A stretch of DNA of 64,000 nucleotides from CALJTV01 sp034435835 (GTDB taxonomy: Bacteria > Chloroflexota > Dehalococcoidia > GIF9 > UBA5629). This document shows, piece after piece, positions 28,566 through 36,854 of this stretch. A program made the translations under genes and the position numbers. The notes under the pieces were generated by a model. It worked only from the letters and a program-made list of their open reading frames with translations, was not told the origin of the DNA and did no database searches. Position 1 is the first letter of the stretch, and every line of letters starts with the position of its first letter. Location of the stretch: contig DAOTWF010000030.1 of the NCBI GenBank assembly GCA_034435835.1, positions 146,498 through 210,497 of the forward strand. Direction: 5' to 3'.

Positions 28566-29678
28566 ATGATCAAATCAAGGTTGTGTGACCTGCTCGGGAT
28601 CAGGTATCCCATAATACAAGCCGGGATGGGTCCATTCAGCAACAATAACCTGTGCGTGGCTGCAGCGAATGCCGGCGTGCTCGGACTCCTTTCCACCAGC
28701 GGGCTCTGGGAAAAGGACCGCCAACCGGTAATCTACAAAGCCTTCGTGGAGACCGCCGAGGCTGACTTTAATGACGATATGGCTACGGTGCTGGAAAAGG
28801 TGCTCAAGCGCACCCACAGGCTGGTTAAGGACAAGAAGGGCGTTTTCGGTATAAACGTCATGGTTTCGGCGGAGGTCATTCAGGCATCAACTGTACTCAT
28901 TGACAGAGCTATTAAGGTGCGCCAGGAAAACCCGGAGATGAAAGACACTTTTAAGGTCGTTTTCACTTCTGCCGGCGACCCCATGCCCTGGGGCGAGAAA
29001 ATCAAGGGCGCCGGGTTTACCTGGATACACGTGGTCCCATCAGTGAGGGCTGCTCAGCGCTGCAAGAGGGCTGGGGTCGACGTCATAGTGGCTTCGGGAC
29101 ACGAAGGCGGCTTCCACATCGCCTGGGAGCCTGTCCACACCTTGGTCCTGTTGCCAGCAGTTGTCGATGCCGTCTCAGACGAGAAAACACTGGTGGTCGG
29201 CGCTGGCGGCTTCTGCGATGGCAGGACGCTGGCAGCAGCGCTGGTCTTGGGAGCAGACGGAGTCCAAATAGGGACCCGTTTTCTGGCAACTCAGGAGAGC
29301 GACTTCCCGCCGCTATGGAAGGAGGCTGTGGTGGCTGCCGAGGACAGGGGCACACTGGTAGCCCGCGGTTTTGTGGGACCTGCCCGCTGGATAAAGAACC
29401 CGCGCAGCATTGAACATGCCAGAAACACACTCCAGAAGTCTCCCGGCGTTTTCCTGGGAATCCCTGATGACTATTCCACCATTGACACATCGCTGATTGA
29501 TTTCGAGCGGGAGTCCATCAGGGCCACTTACGAAGGGAACAAGGAAAAGGCAATGATGGCTGCCGGGGAGGTTGCCCAGCGAATAACCGACCTACCCAAG
29601 GTCAACGACCTAGTACAGCAGATAGTTAAAGAGACAGAAACCGCCCTGAAGGAAGCTTCGAAAAGGGTCGTTGCATAG
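28566..29678 (+). CDS. Nitronate monooxygenase-like flavoprotein
   Basis: FMN-binding TIM-barrel enzyme of 370 residues in the NMO / 2-nitropropane dioxygenase family. Motifs: GIRYPIIQAGMGPFSNN at the N-terminus, VVFTSAGDP, IVASGHEGGFHI with the presumed catalytic His (VIVASGHEGG), VVGAGGFCDGRTLAAALVLGA and GTRFLATQES. ATG 28566 has AGGAGG 8 nt upstream. In anaerobes these flavoproteins often act as enoyl reductases or have unknown substrates; the three SDRs downstream suggest a shared catabolic or lipid role. Confidence 0.82.
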   Translation: MIKSRLCDLLGIRYPIIQAGMGPFSNNNLCVAAANAGVLGLLSTSGLWEKDRQPVIYKAFVETAEADFNDDMATVLEKVLKRTHRLVKDKKGVFGINVMVSAEVIQASTVLIDRAIKVRQENPEMKDTFKVVFTSAGDPMPWGEKIKGAGFTWIHVVPSVRAAQRCKRAGVDVIVASGHEGGFHIAWEPVHTLVLLPAVVDAVSDEKTLVVGAGGFCDGRTLAAALVLGADGVQIGTRFLATQESDFPPLWKEAVVAAEDRGTLVARGFVGPARWIKNPRSIEHARNTLQKSPGVFLGIPDDYSTIDTSLIDFERESIRATYEGNKEKAMMAAGEVAQRITDLPKVNDLVQQIVKETETALKEASKRVVA

Positions 29679-29843
29679 GACTTCTCAATTTACAGTCCTG
29701 CTCACTACGCGGGCGCGCATCCGAGGACGGAGGAGCTCTCTTGCGAATTTTTTCCATGCAACGACAGAGCGGATAGCTGCCCCGCTTGACCTGTGATAGC
29801 AACAGATGATACCTTGTGATAAAAATTTTTGAAAGGGGGAGAC

Positions 29844-30638
29844 ATGGACTTGACCAAAATATCAATGAAAGGGAAGGTGGCATTGATTAGCGGTGCCAGC
29901 CGCGGTATCGGCGAAGCCACTGCATATGCATTTGCTGACGCTGGTGCCGATGTAGTGGTCGCCAGCCGTAAATTACCCGACCTAGAGAAGGTCGCCGAGA
30001 AGATAAGGGCTAAGGGGGTAAGGAGCTTGGCTGTAGCTTCGCACGTGGCTAAGCTCGAGGACTCCAAGAACCTTGTGGACACAGTGGTCAAGGAGTTCGG
30101 GCGCATTGACATCCTGTTTAACAACGCCGGTACTAACCCCTATATGGGACCCCTAATAGACGCCGAAGAGTGGGCATGGGACACGACCTTCAATGTGAAC
30201 GTCAAGGGTCCCTTTTTCCTTGCCCAGCTTGTAGCTAGGGTGATGAAAGAGCAAGGTGGTGGCGTCATGATCAACACCGCCTCAGTAGCTGGTCTCAGGC
30301 CCGGAGCGCTAAATATCTACAGCGTTACCAAAGCGGCTTATATTATGCTCACCCAGGTTATGGCACGGGAATGGGGACCTTTGGGTATCAGAGTGAACGC
30401 TATAGCGCCAGGGCTGATAAAGACCAGACTGAGTGAAGCGCTGTGGAAAGCTGCCGAACAGCGGGCTGCAGCCACAGGTGCGTCTGCGCTCCACATTGGT
30501 CAGCCAGAGGATGTAGCCGCCCTTGTCCTTTTCTTAGCTTCTGACCTAGCAAAGTTTATCCACGGTGCTGTGTTCGTCATAGACGGCGGCGAACTGGTGG
30601 GCTTGAGCACCGGCAGTTCTGTGGGTCCCGTTGAATAA
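29844..30638 (+). CDS. Short-chain dehydrogenase/reductase (SDR) 1
   Basis: Classical SDR of 264 residues acting on an alcohol or keto group with NAD(P). Cofactor motif SGASRGIGEATAYAFADAGA, structural motif NNAGTN, and catalytic Ser plus YxxxK (INTASVAGL then YSVTKAAY). The C-terminal ...FVIDGGELVG is typical. ATG 29844 has GGGGGAG 5 nt upstream. It is the first of three tandem SDR genes. Substrate unknown; FabG-like 3-oxoacyl chemistry is likely. Confidence 0.87.
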   Translation: MDLTKISMKGKVALISGASRGIGEATAYAFADAGADVVVASRKLPDLEKVAEKIRAKGVRSLAVASHVAKLEDSKNLVDTVVKEFGRIDILFNNAGTNPYMGPLIDAEEWAWDTTFNVNVKGPFFLAQLVARVMKEQGGGVMINTASVAGLRPGALNIYSVTKAAYIMLTQVMAREWGPLGIRVNAIAPGLIKTRLSEALWKAAEQRAAATGASALHIGQPEDVAALVLFLASDLAKFIHGAVFVIDGGELVGLSTGSSVGPVE

Positions 30639-30663
30639 ACGGAGCAATCGGGGAGCAACGGCA

Positions 30664-31470
30664 ATGCTGGAAGAAAAATTGAACCTCGAAGGACGGGTGG
30701 CAGTGGTCACCGGCGGTGGCGGTGGACTGGGCACCGCCATCTGTCTCTCGCTGGCTGAAGCCGGCGCTGATATTGTGGTCACCGATTTCCGCGCCGATGC
30801 CGGCGAAGCTACAGCCGCTAAAGTCAAGGAGACCACAGGAAGGAAAGCGGTCTTCTTCCCTGCTGACATTACCAAGCCGGAAGAGGTCAACGATATGATG
30901 TCCAAAGCCATAAACCAGTGGGGCAAGGTGGACATCCTAGTCAACTGCGCCGGCATCGTCCGCGGGGAAATACCCAAGCCCTTCTGGGAGATAACAGACT
31001 TCGACTGGCACCGCGGCATAGACACCAACCTCAGCGGTGCCTTTTACTGTTCTCGGGCGGTAGCCAAACATATGGTGGACAGAAAGTACGGCAAGATAAT
31101 CAACGTCGCTTCCGGATTCGGCATGAGGGGACTGAAGGGCAACTTCATGTATAACACTGCTAAAGCCGGGGTGATACTGCTCACCATGTCAATGGCGCTA
31201 ACGCTGGCTGAATACAACATCAGGGTAAACGCCATTGCCCCGGGGCTCTTCGAGACTATCGGTCCCAAAGAACGCTACGAGGCTTCAGGACGTTTCATCC
31301 CCATGGGACGCGTGGGACAGCCCCCTGAGATAGGCGCTCTGGCTGTCTACCTCGCCTCCGACGCCTCCGACTACGCCACGGGGGAGGTGTTCTCCATCGA
31401 TGGCGGCGCCCTTTTCAGCGGCTATGCCCCGATAAACTACATCCCGGTAATCCCTTTGAAGGAGAAATAA
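30664..31470 (+). CDS. Short-chain dehydrogenase/reductase (SDR) 2
   Basis: Classical SDR, 268 residues. Cofactor motif VVTGGGGGLGTAICLSLAEAG, then NCAGIVRG, INVASGFGMRG (catalytic Ser) and YNTAKAG (Tyr/Lys), ending FSIDGGALFSGY. ATG 30664 is 25 nt after the SDR1 stop, with GGGGAG upstream. The C-terminal extension after the usual GG motif (APINYIPVIPLKEK) is longer than in FabG. Substrate unknown. Confidence 0.86.
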   Translation: MLEEKLNLEGRVAVVTGGGGGLGTAICLSLAEAGADIVVTDFRADAGEATAAKVKETTGRKAVFFPADITKPEEVNDMMSKAINQWGKVDILVNCAGIVRGEIPKPFWEITDFDWHRGIDTNLSGAFYCSRAVAKHMVDRKYGKIINVASGFGMRGLKGNFMYNTAKAGVILLTMSMALTLAEYNIRVNAIAPGLFETIGPKERYEASGRFIPMGRVGQPPEIGALAVYLASDASDYATGEVFSIDGGALFSGYAPINYIPVIPLKEK

Positions 31471-31471
31471 C

Positions 31472-32230
31472 ATGCTGCCCAGAGGAATGAGTCTTAAAGA
31501 TAAAGTGGCAGTGGTCGGTGGATTGGGGCAGAGCTGGCAGAAAGAGATAGCCTCATACTTGGCAGAGGCAGGAGCCTGCGTAGCCGTCTTTGGCAAGCAC
31601 AAAGACGAGTTGACAGCAGCGGTAAAGGCTGTGGAAAAACTCGGCGGGCAGGCACTGGCGGTAACCACTGACCCATCCAGCCCCAAAGAAGTCTCAAAGA
31701 TGGTGTACACGGTACTGGGAAAATGGCAGAGGATAGACATCCTGGTAAACAGCTTCAACCTACCCTTCGCCAAGCCGCTCCCTGATATAAGCACTGCCGA
31801 GTGGACGAAGGTGATGGAAGCCAATATAACTCCGGTGTTCGTCAGCACCCAGATAGTGGGCAGACATATGCTGGAGAGGAAGGAGGGCAGGGTGATAAAC
31901 ATCACCTCTGGCCTTGCCGAAAGGGGAATCCCCAACGGCAGTGCTTACTGCGCCGCAAAAGGGGCGGTGGTACAGTTCACCAGGGCTATAGCACTGGAGT
32001 GGGCAAAGAGCAACGTGCGGGTAAACGCCATCGCTCTCGGCTGGATGGAGGACAGCGCTGAGGCAAGCAAAGAAGAATGGCACCAGATTCTGGTACGCTA
32101 TGCACCGCTGAAGCGCCTGGCTAAGCCTGAAGATTTCGCCGCCGCCTTGGTCTATCTGGCTTCCGACGCCTCCAGCTTCGTCACCGGCTCCACCTTCTAT
32201 ATCACCGGTGGGCTGATGGCGCACGGTTAA
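31472..32230 (+). CDS. SDR-fold protein 3 with altered cofactor motif
   Basis: A 252-residue SDR relative, starting 1 nt after SDR2. The catalytic end is intact: NITSGLAERG and YCAAKGA. The nucleotide-binding loop reads VVGGLGQSWQKEIASYL instead of TGxxxGIG, and the usual NNAG is NSFNLP. It may bind a different cofactor, bind poorly, or act as a partner of the two neighbouring SDRs. The ending FYITGGLMAHG is family-like. Confidence 0.8.
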   Translation: MLPRGMSLKDKVAVVGGLGQSWQKEIASYLAEAGACVAVFGKHKDELTAAVKAVEKLGGQALAVTTDPSSPKEVSKMVYTVLGKWQRIDILVNSFNLPFAKPLPDISTAEWTKVMEANITPVFVSTQIVGRHMLERKEGRVINITSGLAERGIPNGSAYCAAKGAVVQFTRAIALEWAKSNVRVNAIALGWMEDSAEASKEEWHQILVRYAPLKRLAKPEDFAAALVYLASDASSFVTGSTFYITGGLMAHG

Positions 32231-32279
32231 AAACAGCTAGAGCGGCAGGAATCACTCTGCGGAGATATTTTCAGCAATT

Positions 32280-33011
32280 ATGCGCTATGCCATCCTCGCT
32301 GATATCCACGGCAACCTGGCTGCTTTCCAGGCAGTTCTTGATGATGCCAGAGACCACGGTGGCTTCGACGAAATCTGGTGTCTGGGCGATGTAGTGGGCT
32401 ACGGTCCCGAGCCCCACCAATGTATTGAATTACTGCGCAGTTTCAAGCATTTATGTATAGCCGGCAACCATGACTGGGCAGCCATCGGCAATATGGACAC
32501 CTCCGACTTCAACCCGGTGGCTGCCCAAGCCTGCCACTGGACAGCAAGCCAGCTCACTGAAGAAGATATCGCCTATCTCAAGGCATTGCCTTTAACCCTT
32601 GTCCAGGGCAACTGCACCCTCGCCCATGGCAGCCCCCGTGAGCCCATCTGGGAGTACCTGCTCTCTCTGGAACAGGCGAGGGAAAACCTGGACCATTTCA
32701 CCACAACATATTGTCTCGTGGGTCATTCCCACGTGCCGCTCGTCTTCGAGCAGACGGGACACGATATGGCTTACAGGGTACTTAATGACGGCGTGAAGAT
32801 AGAACTGGGTGGGAGCCGCCTCATCATCAACCCCGGCGGCGTGGGCCAGCCCAGAGATGGCGACCCCAGAGCCGCCTACGCCATTTACGATAGCGAAACA
32901 CATACCATTTTTCACTATCGGGCGGAATACGATATCGCCGTCACCCAGAAGAAGATGGCAGAGCACGGACTTCCGCTCTCCCTCATACTCCGCCTCAGCC
33001 ACGGCTGGTAA
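32280..33011 (+). CDS. Metallophosphoesterase (YfcE/calcineurin-like)
   Basis: Binuclear-metal phosphoesterase of 243 residues. All five metal motifs are present: LADIHGN (DxH), CLGDVVGYGP (GD), IAGNHDW (GNHD), AHGSPRE and VGHSHVPL. Close family members hydrolyse phosphodiesters or phosphoprotein-like substrates; the substrate is unknown here. A TATTTT element ends 8 nt before the ATG and there is no Shine-Dalgarno, so it may be another short-leader transcript. Confidence 0.85.
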   Translation: MRYAILADIHGNLAAFQAVLDDARDHGGFDEIWCLGDVVGYGPEPHQCIELLRSFKHLCIAGNHDWAAIGNMDTSDFNPVAAQACHWTASQLTEEDIAYLKALPLTLVQGNCTLAHGSPREPIWEYLLSLEQARENLDHFTTTYCLVGHSHVPLVFEQTGHDMAYRVLNDGVKIELGGSRLIINPGGVGQPRDGDPRAAYAIYDSETHTIFHYRAEYDIAVTQKKMAEHGLPLSLILRLSHGW

Positions 33012-33070
33012 AATATGTCCATGAAAATCTTGGAAATAGAGCCAGCACGCCCATCAAGCCCAGAGGTCAG

Positions 33071-33694
33071 ATGAACACTGCACTAGTCCTGGTGCTGGCT
33101 TACCTTTTGGGCTCGATACCGTTCGCCTATCTCATCGGCCGGAGAAAAGGCGTGGACATCCGCAGGGTGGGCGACGGCAACGTGGGGGCATTCAACGTAT
33201 TTCGCCATGTCGGGCTGTACGCCGGCACGGCTACCCTCATACTGGATATGGCAAAGGGGGCAACGGCAATTGCGGTGACAAAAGCCCTCCATACCGGCGA
33301 AATTGTTACCTGCCTTGCCGGCGTAGCAGCGGTGGCAGGACACAACTGGACCCCTTTTCTAGGCTTCAAAGGCGGTAGGGGTGAGGCAACGATCATCGGC
33401 GTCCTCTTTGCCTTGGTACCCTGGCAAATGGCAGTCGCCTTTGTGCTCGGCATTATAGTGTTATTCACCACCCGCAACAGCATCTGGACAGGGATGGCAC
33501 TTTTTGTCCCGCTGCCGCCTATCTGTCTTGCTACCAGCCAGCTTCTGGGACAACCATCGCTTACTGTTGTGGTTTACACCGTACTCCTGCCCTGTCTTGC
33601 TGGACTGACCCACTGGCTGACTACCCGTCACCTGCCACCCGAAGCCAGAAAAGAGGCAGCCACTTTCTGGATAGCAGGCAGGAAGAACCGCTGA
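33071..33694 (+). CDS. plsY: PlsY-family glycerol-3-phosphate acyltransferase
   Basis: Integral-membrane enzyme of 207 residues with about five helices that acylates glycerol 3-phosphate from acyl phosphate, the first step of phospholipid synthesis. Motif 1 region: GSIPFAYLIGRRKGVDIR then GDGNVGAFNVFR, where the canonical form has SGNPGATN. The second motif is AGHNWTPFLGFKGGRGEAT, matching GHxxxxFxxFKGGKG apart from K to R. The match is good enough for the family, but it is a divergent member. A second PlsY-like gene is at 46305. Confidence 0.8.
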   Translation: MNTALVLVLAYLLGSIPFAYLIGRRKGVDIRRVGDGNVGAFNVFRHVGLYAGTATLILDMAKGATAIAVTKALHTGEIVTCLAGVAAVAGHNWTPFLGFKGGRGEATIIGVLFALVPWQMAVAFVLGIIVLFTTRNSIWTGMALFVPLPPICLATSQLLGQPSLTVVVYTVLLPCLAGLTHWLTTRHLPPEARKEAATFWIAGRKNR

Positions 33695-33707
33695 GTTTTC
33701 AAAAGCG

Positions 33708-34235
33708 CTACCTGCCCTCACCACCCTGCCACGGCTTAAGTCTAGGCAGCCAGCGGGGCACGTTTTCCCGATAACGGAGGTACTCTTCGCCGAACCTCCC
33801 CACCAGCCCCGGCTCCTCGGAAAACATGAAGTAGAAATGGTTGATGACGAAAAACACCACGGCACAGATGAATATTACCAGCGAGCCGAAGAACACCGTC
33901 TCCCCCAGCAGGACCACCAGCACACCCAATATCATCGGGTTCCTCACATAGCGGTATGGTCCCGACACCACCAACTTTTTTGGCGGTGCCCATGGAGCCA
34001 GTGTTCCCTTCCCCACCTTCCAGAAAAGCCTGATGGTAATCACCATCAAATAGAGTCCAGCGCCCACGATTGCGAAGCCCAGAAAGCTCACCAGCCAGTC
34101 GCCCACGGGCCCCAGCCCCCAGCCCGGCTTGAAATCGTCCGTCCACCAGAGCAGCAGACCGGGGATAACAATGAGCACGGTAAACGGCAGGGAAAAGGCG
34201 CTTATTAAAGACAGCCTGCTATACGTGTTCGACAT
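33708..34235 (-). CDS. Isoprenylcysteine carboxyl methyltransferase-like membrane protein
   Basis: Membrane protein of 175 residues with four to five helices. The C-terminal family signature is PWAPPKKLVVSGPYRYVRNPMI (shown in part: VSGPYRYVRNPM) and EEPGLVGRFGEEYLRYRENVPRW. These match the SAM-binding region of ICMT/PEMT-type methyltransferases. Bacterial members methylate small or lipid substrates; the target is unknown. ATG 34235 is chosen from the -10 box 8 nt upstream; a GTG at 34259 is possible. Confidence 0.8.
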   Translation of the reverse strand: MSNTYSRLSLISAFSLPFTVLIVIPGLLLWWTDDFKPGWGLGPVGDWLVSFLGFAIVGAGLYLMVITIRLFWKVGKGTLAPWAPPKKLVVSGPYRYVRNPMILGVLVVLLGETVFFGSLVIFICAVVFFVINHFYFMFSEEPGLVGRFGEEYLRYRENVPRWLPRLKPWQGGEGR

Positions 34236-34243
34236 GCCCCTGT

Positions 34244-34272
34244 ATTGTAGCGAAGGCACAGCCCTCTGTCAC
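34244..34272 (-). promoter_or_regulatory. Promoter of the methyltransferase gene
   Basis: On the minus strand, GTGACA (34272-34267), a 17-bp spacer and TACAAT (34249-34244). The ATG at 34235 is 8 nt from the -10 box, implying a leaderless transcript. It is back to back with the promoter at 34293-34321. Confidence 0.5.
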
Positions 34273-34292
34273 ACCGGGCTACCGGAGAACTG

Positions 34293-34321
34293 TTGTGCCG
34301 GCACAGCGCAGTCCGTATAAT
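34293..34321 (+). promoter_or_regulatory. Promoter of the alpha/beta hydrolase gene
   Basis: TTGTGC (34293-34298), a 17-bp spacer and TATAAT (34316-34321). The start point would be near 34328, with a leader of about 20 nt to ATG 34349. Confidence 0.55.
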
Positions 34322-34348
34322 AGCCGTACACGACGTAGGGTATTTTCG

Positions 34349-35413
34349 ATGTCCGGGCTAATTGTCATCACATACTTTGGGGTCTTTTTGGCAGCCATCA
34401 TTGCAGCATTCATCGTCGAACTCCTGGTGGTGGCTCTTTATCCCAACGTCTCCGTGCCACAACAACACCCTGTGAGAAAAACAAAGATTTCACACGCAGA
34501 ACCTAGCCCTTCCTGTATAAGACAGGACGTTAGCTTCAATGTTGAAGGTAACCGGATAAGCGCCTGGCTATATCTTCCCGACGACCTGTCTTCGCCAGTG
34601 CCCTGCATAGTGATGGCACATGGCTTGGGTGCCACGAAGGACATGGGGCTGGACCTGTACGCCACCCGTTTTCGGGACGCTGGCATGGCGGTGCTGGCAT
34701 TTGACTACCGCCACCTGGGCGAAAGCGAAGGCGAGCCCAGACAACTGGTTTGGATCCCCTATCAGCTCCAAGACTATGCCGCCGCTGTGGAGTACGTCCG
34801 CAGCCTCAGGGAGATCGACGGGAAAAGGGTCGCCCTCTGGGGTACCTCGCTGAGCGGAGGGCATGTGCTCGTCACCGCAGCGAGGGACGATAGCATAGCC
34901 TGCGCATCAGCGCAGTGCCCCATGCTCGACGGTGCCGCAGCATCCCATGAGCAGTTACACAGGCTCGGCATCAAATACGCGTTACGTATGGTGGGACATG
35001 CCCAGCGCGACCTGGTGAGGTCATGGCTCGGGCTATCGCCGCACAGGATACCCATAGTGGGGAGGCCGGGCACCATAGCCCTCATGGCTGATGAGGATGC
35101 CTGGAACACATTCGCCGAACTCGCCTCCGAGGACTTTGTCAACGAAGCCTGTGCCCGCATAGCCATAAGGATTGACAAGTACAGGCCCGTAAGCTACCTG
35201 AATAAAATAAAATGTCCCGTGCTTCTCCAGGTATGCGATTACGACTTCGCCCTGCCTCCGAAGGTGGTCGAAGTTGCCGCTAGAAAACTCGGAGGGCTTG
35301 CCCGGATTATCCGTTATCCAATCGGTCATTTCGATATCTATCACGGTGCCCACTTCGAAACCGCGGTCAACCACCAGATTCAGTTCTTCAAAGAGCGCCT
35401 GTTTAAAGGCTGA
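34349..35413 (+). CDS. Membrane-anchored alpha/beta hydrolase
   Basis: A 354-residue serine hydrolase with an N-terminal membrane helix (about residues 3-29, ITYFGVFLAAIIAAFIVELL). The oxyanion region is VMAHGLGATKD, the nucleophile elbow is ALWGTSLSGGH (Ser in GTSLSG), the acid is probably Asp in VCDYDFALPP, and the His is in YPIGHFDIYHG. It resembles the YcjY/DLH-type hydrolases that act on small esters. ATG 34349 begins the membrane helix. Substrate unknown; the catalytic domain probably faces outward. Confidence 0.82.
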   Translation: MSGLIVITYFGVFLAAIIAAFIVELLVVALYPNVSVPQQHPVRKTKISHAEPSPSCIRQDVSFNVEGNRISAWLYLPDDLSSPVPCIVMAHGLGATKDMGLDLYATRFRDAGMAVLAFDYRHLGESEGEPRQLVWIPYQLQDYAAAVEYVRSLREIDGKRVALWGTSLSGGHVLVTAARDDSIACASAQCPMLDGAAASHEQLHRLGIKYALRMVGHAQRDLVRSWLGLSPHRIPIVGRPGTIALMADEDAWNTFAELASEDFVNEACARIAIRIDKYRPVSYLNKIKCPVLLQVCDYDFALPPKVVEVAARKLGGLARIIRYPIGHFDIYHGAHFETAVNHQIQFFKERLFKG

Positions 35414-35634
35414 AAAGACCCTTGTCCACCCCCTGCCACAGAGCCGTCACGTTTTCAGAAACAAACGCGTTCAAGCCGCAGGGCACGCCGGACTGACCTA
35501 CAAACTACCACCTCTCCCTTAAGGTAGAATGAAAAGCAGAGAGCCTTAAGAGGTTGAGAAAGCAAAAATAGCGGTCTGCCCGCCCGCTCAATATTAAGGC
35601 TAAAATGCCATTGGGACCAAACGAGTGCACATAC

Positions 35635-35663
35635 TTGAAAACTCCAGGGCTTGATAGTACCAT
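35635..35663 (+). promoter_or_regulatory. Probable promoter of SRP RNA
   Basis: TTGAAA (35635-35640), a 17-bp spacer and TACCAT (35658-35663). Transcription would begin 6 nt later, near 35670, which is exactly where the RNA's terminal stem begins. The rest of the gap 35414-35634 shows nothing else. Confidence 0.5.
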
Positions 35664-35669
35664 TGACTT

Positions 35670-35938
35670 GGGCCGTGCTAGACGGGGAACTAGCGGTGCC
35701 CTGTACCCGAGAGCCGCTATAGCGGGGTCGAATTCCGACTCGAGGCTCTGACCTTCAGGACTGCTGCGGCAAAGCGGCGTTGAGGGCTGGGTCCTGCGCG
35801 GCGGAGAGCTATGAACTCCGTCAGGTCCGGGAGGAAGCAGCGGTAAGTAGCCAACTCCGGGTGCCGCAGGGTCGCCTGGTCGGAGCTGGCTCGCCTTAGT
35901 AAGCTGGGGGTTCAGTGTCGACAGTCGGTGCACGGCCC
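35670..35938 (+). ncRNA. ffs: Signal recognition particle RNA, large bacterial type
   Basis: RNA scaffold of the SRP, which delivers nascent membrane proteins to the translocon. The ends pair perfectly: GGGCCGTGC at 35670-35678 with GCACGGCCC at 35930-35938, giving a 269-nt molecule. The Alu-domain region is near the 5' end (TAGCGGTGCCCTGTACCCG and GCCGCTATAGCGGGGTCGAA). The Ffh-binding S domain is near 35820-35855, with GTCAGGTCC, a GGGA tetraloop and GGAAGCAG forming helix 8. Most bacteria have GGAA as the tetraloop. The amidohydrolase gene begins 22 nt later. Confidence 0.9.
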
Positions 35939-35960
35939 ACTAATTAGATGGGAGGCGAAG

Positions 35961-36830
35961 ATGAAAGCCATAGATGTCCATGTCCACCCCAGCACCAAGG
36001 CATTCGACCGCGAGGCGATATGGGGCAAAGAAGCGCTAAAGTCCTTCTACAGCTATTACAAAATCGAACCCAAAGTCACCACCGACGAGGAGATGGCAGA
36101 GGAGTTCCGCCGGCTGGACTTAAAAGCTCTGCTCATCGGCTGGGACGCAGAATCGGTGAGCGGCACCGACACCAGCCACACCAACGACGAGGTGGCGAGG
36201 CTGATAAGGAAGTTCCCTGATGTGTTCATCGGCGGCTGGGCAATGATCGACCCTTGGAAGGGCAAAGCCGCCATCAGGGAACTGGAGCGCTGCGTCAAAG
36301 AATTGGGGCTGATGGGACTGAAGTTCCAGCCACCGGCACAGGCTTTCTTCCCCAACGACAGACGCTTCTACCCACTTTATGAAAAGTGCGTCGAGCTTAA
36401 GATACCGGTCGCCTTCCACAGCGGCTTCACCGGCTTCGGCGCCGGCTCCCCGGGGGGTCATGGCATCCACCTGAAATACGCCAAGCCCATACCACACATA
36501 GATGACATCGCCGCTGACTTCCCGGAACTGACCATCATCATGATCCACCCTGCCTGGCCCTGGCACGAAGAGCAGATAGCCATACTGCTGCACAAGGCAA
36601 ATGTCTTCGCCGACCTCTCCGGCTGGGCGCCAAAGTATTTCCCGGAGTCGCTGAGGAGGGAGATAAACGGGCGCCTTCAGGACAAGTTCATGTTCGGCTC
36701 CGACTATCCCGATATTCCGCCGAAGCGCTGGCTCGACGAGTTTGAAAACGGCGGCTATAAGCCTGAGGTGGTGGAAAAGGTGCTCTACAAAAATGCCCAG
36801 CGCATACTTAATATAAATATAAAGGTATAG
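35961..36830 (+). CDS. Amidohydrolase family 2 protein (metal-dependent hydrolase/decarboxylase)
   Basis: TIM-barrel enzyme of 289 residues in the amidohydrolase_2 family, which includes decarboxylases and hydratases such as ACMSD and gamma-resorcylate decarboxylase. Metal ligands: DVHVHPS at the N-terminus (HxH), VAFHSGFTGFG, MIHPAWPWHEE, and the final Asp in MFGSDYPDIPP. GGAGG lies 5 nt before ATG 35961. An upstream in-frame GTG falls inside the SRP RNA and is rejected. Substrate unknown. Confidence 0.85.
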   Translation: MKAIDVHVHPSTKAFDREAIWGKEALKSFYSYYKIEPKVTTDEEMAEEFRRLDLKALLIGWDAESVSGTDTSHTNDEVARLIRKFPDVFIGGWAMIDPWKGKAAIRELERCVKELGLMGLKFQPPAQAFFPNDRRFYPLYEKCVELKIPVAFHSGFTGFGAGSPGGHGIHLKYAKPIPHIDDIAADFPELTIIMIHPAWPWHEEQIAILLHKANVFADLSGWAPKYFPESLRREINGRLQDKFMFGSDYPDIPPKRWLDEFENGGYKPEVVEKVLYKNAQRILNINIKV

Positions 36831-36854
36831 CGCCAGGTAGGACACTTTCAGCAG

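Noticed and set aside
35928..35960. Upstream GTG start for the amidohydrolase
   Set aside because: It lies inside the 3' end of the SRP RNA, while ATG 35961 has an ideal Shine-Dalgarno.
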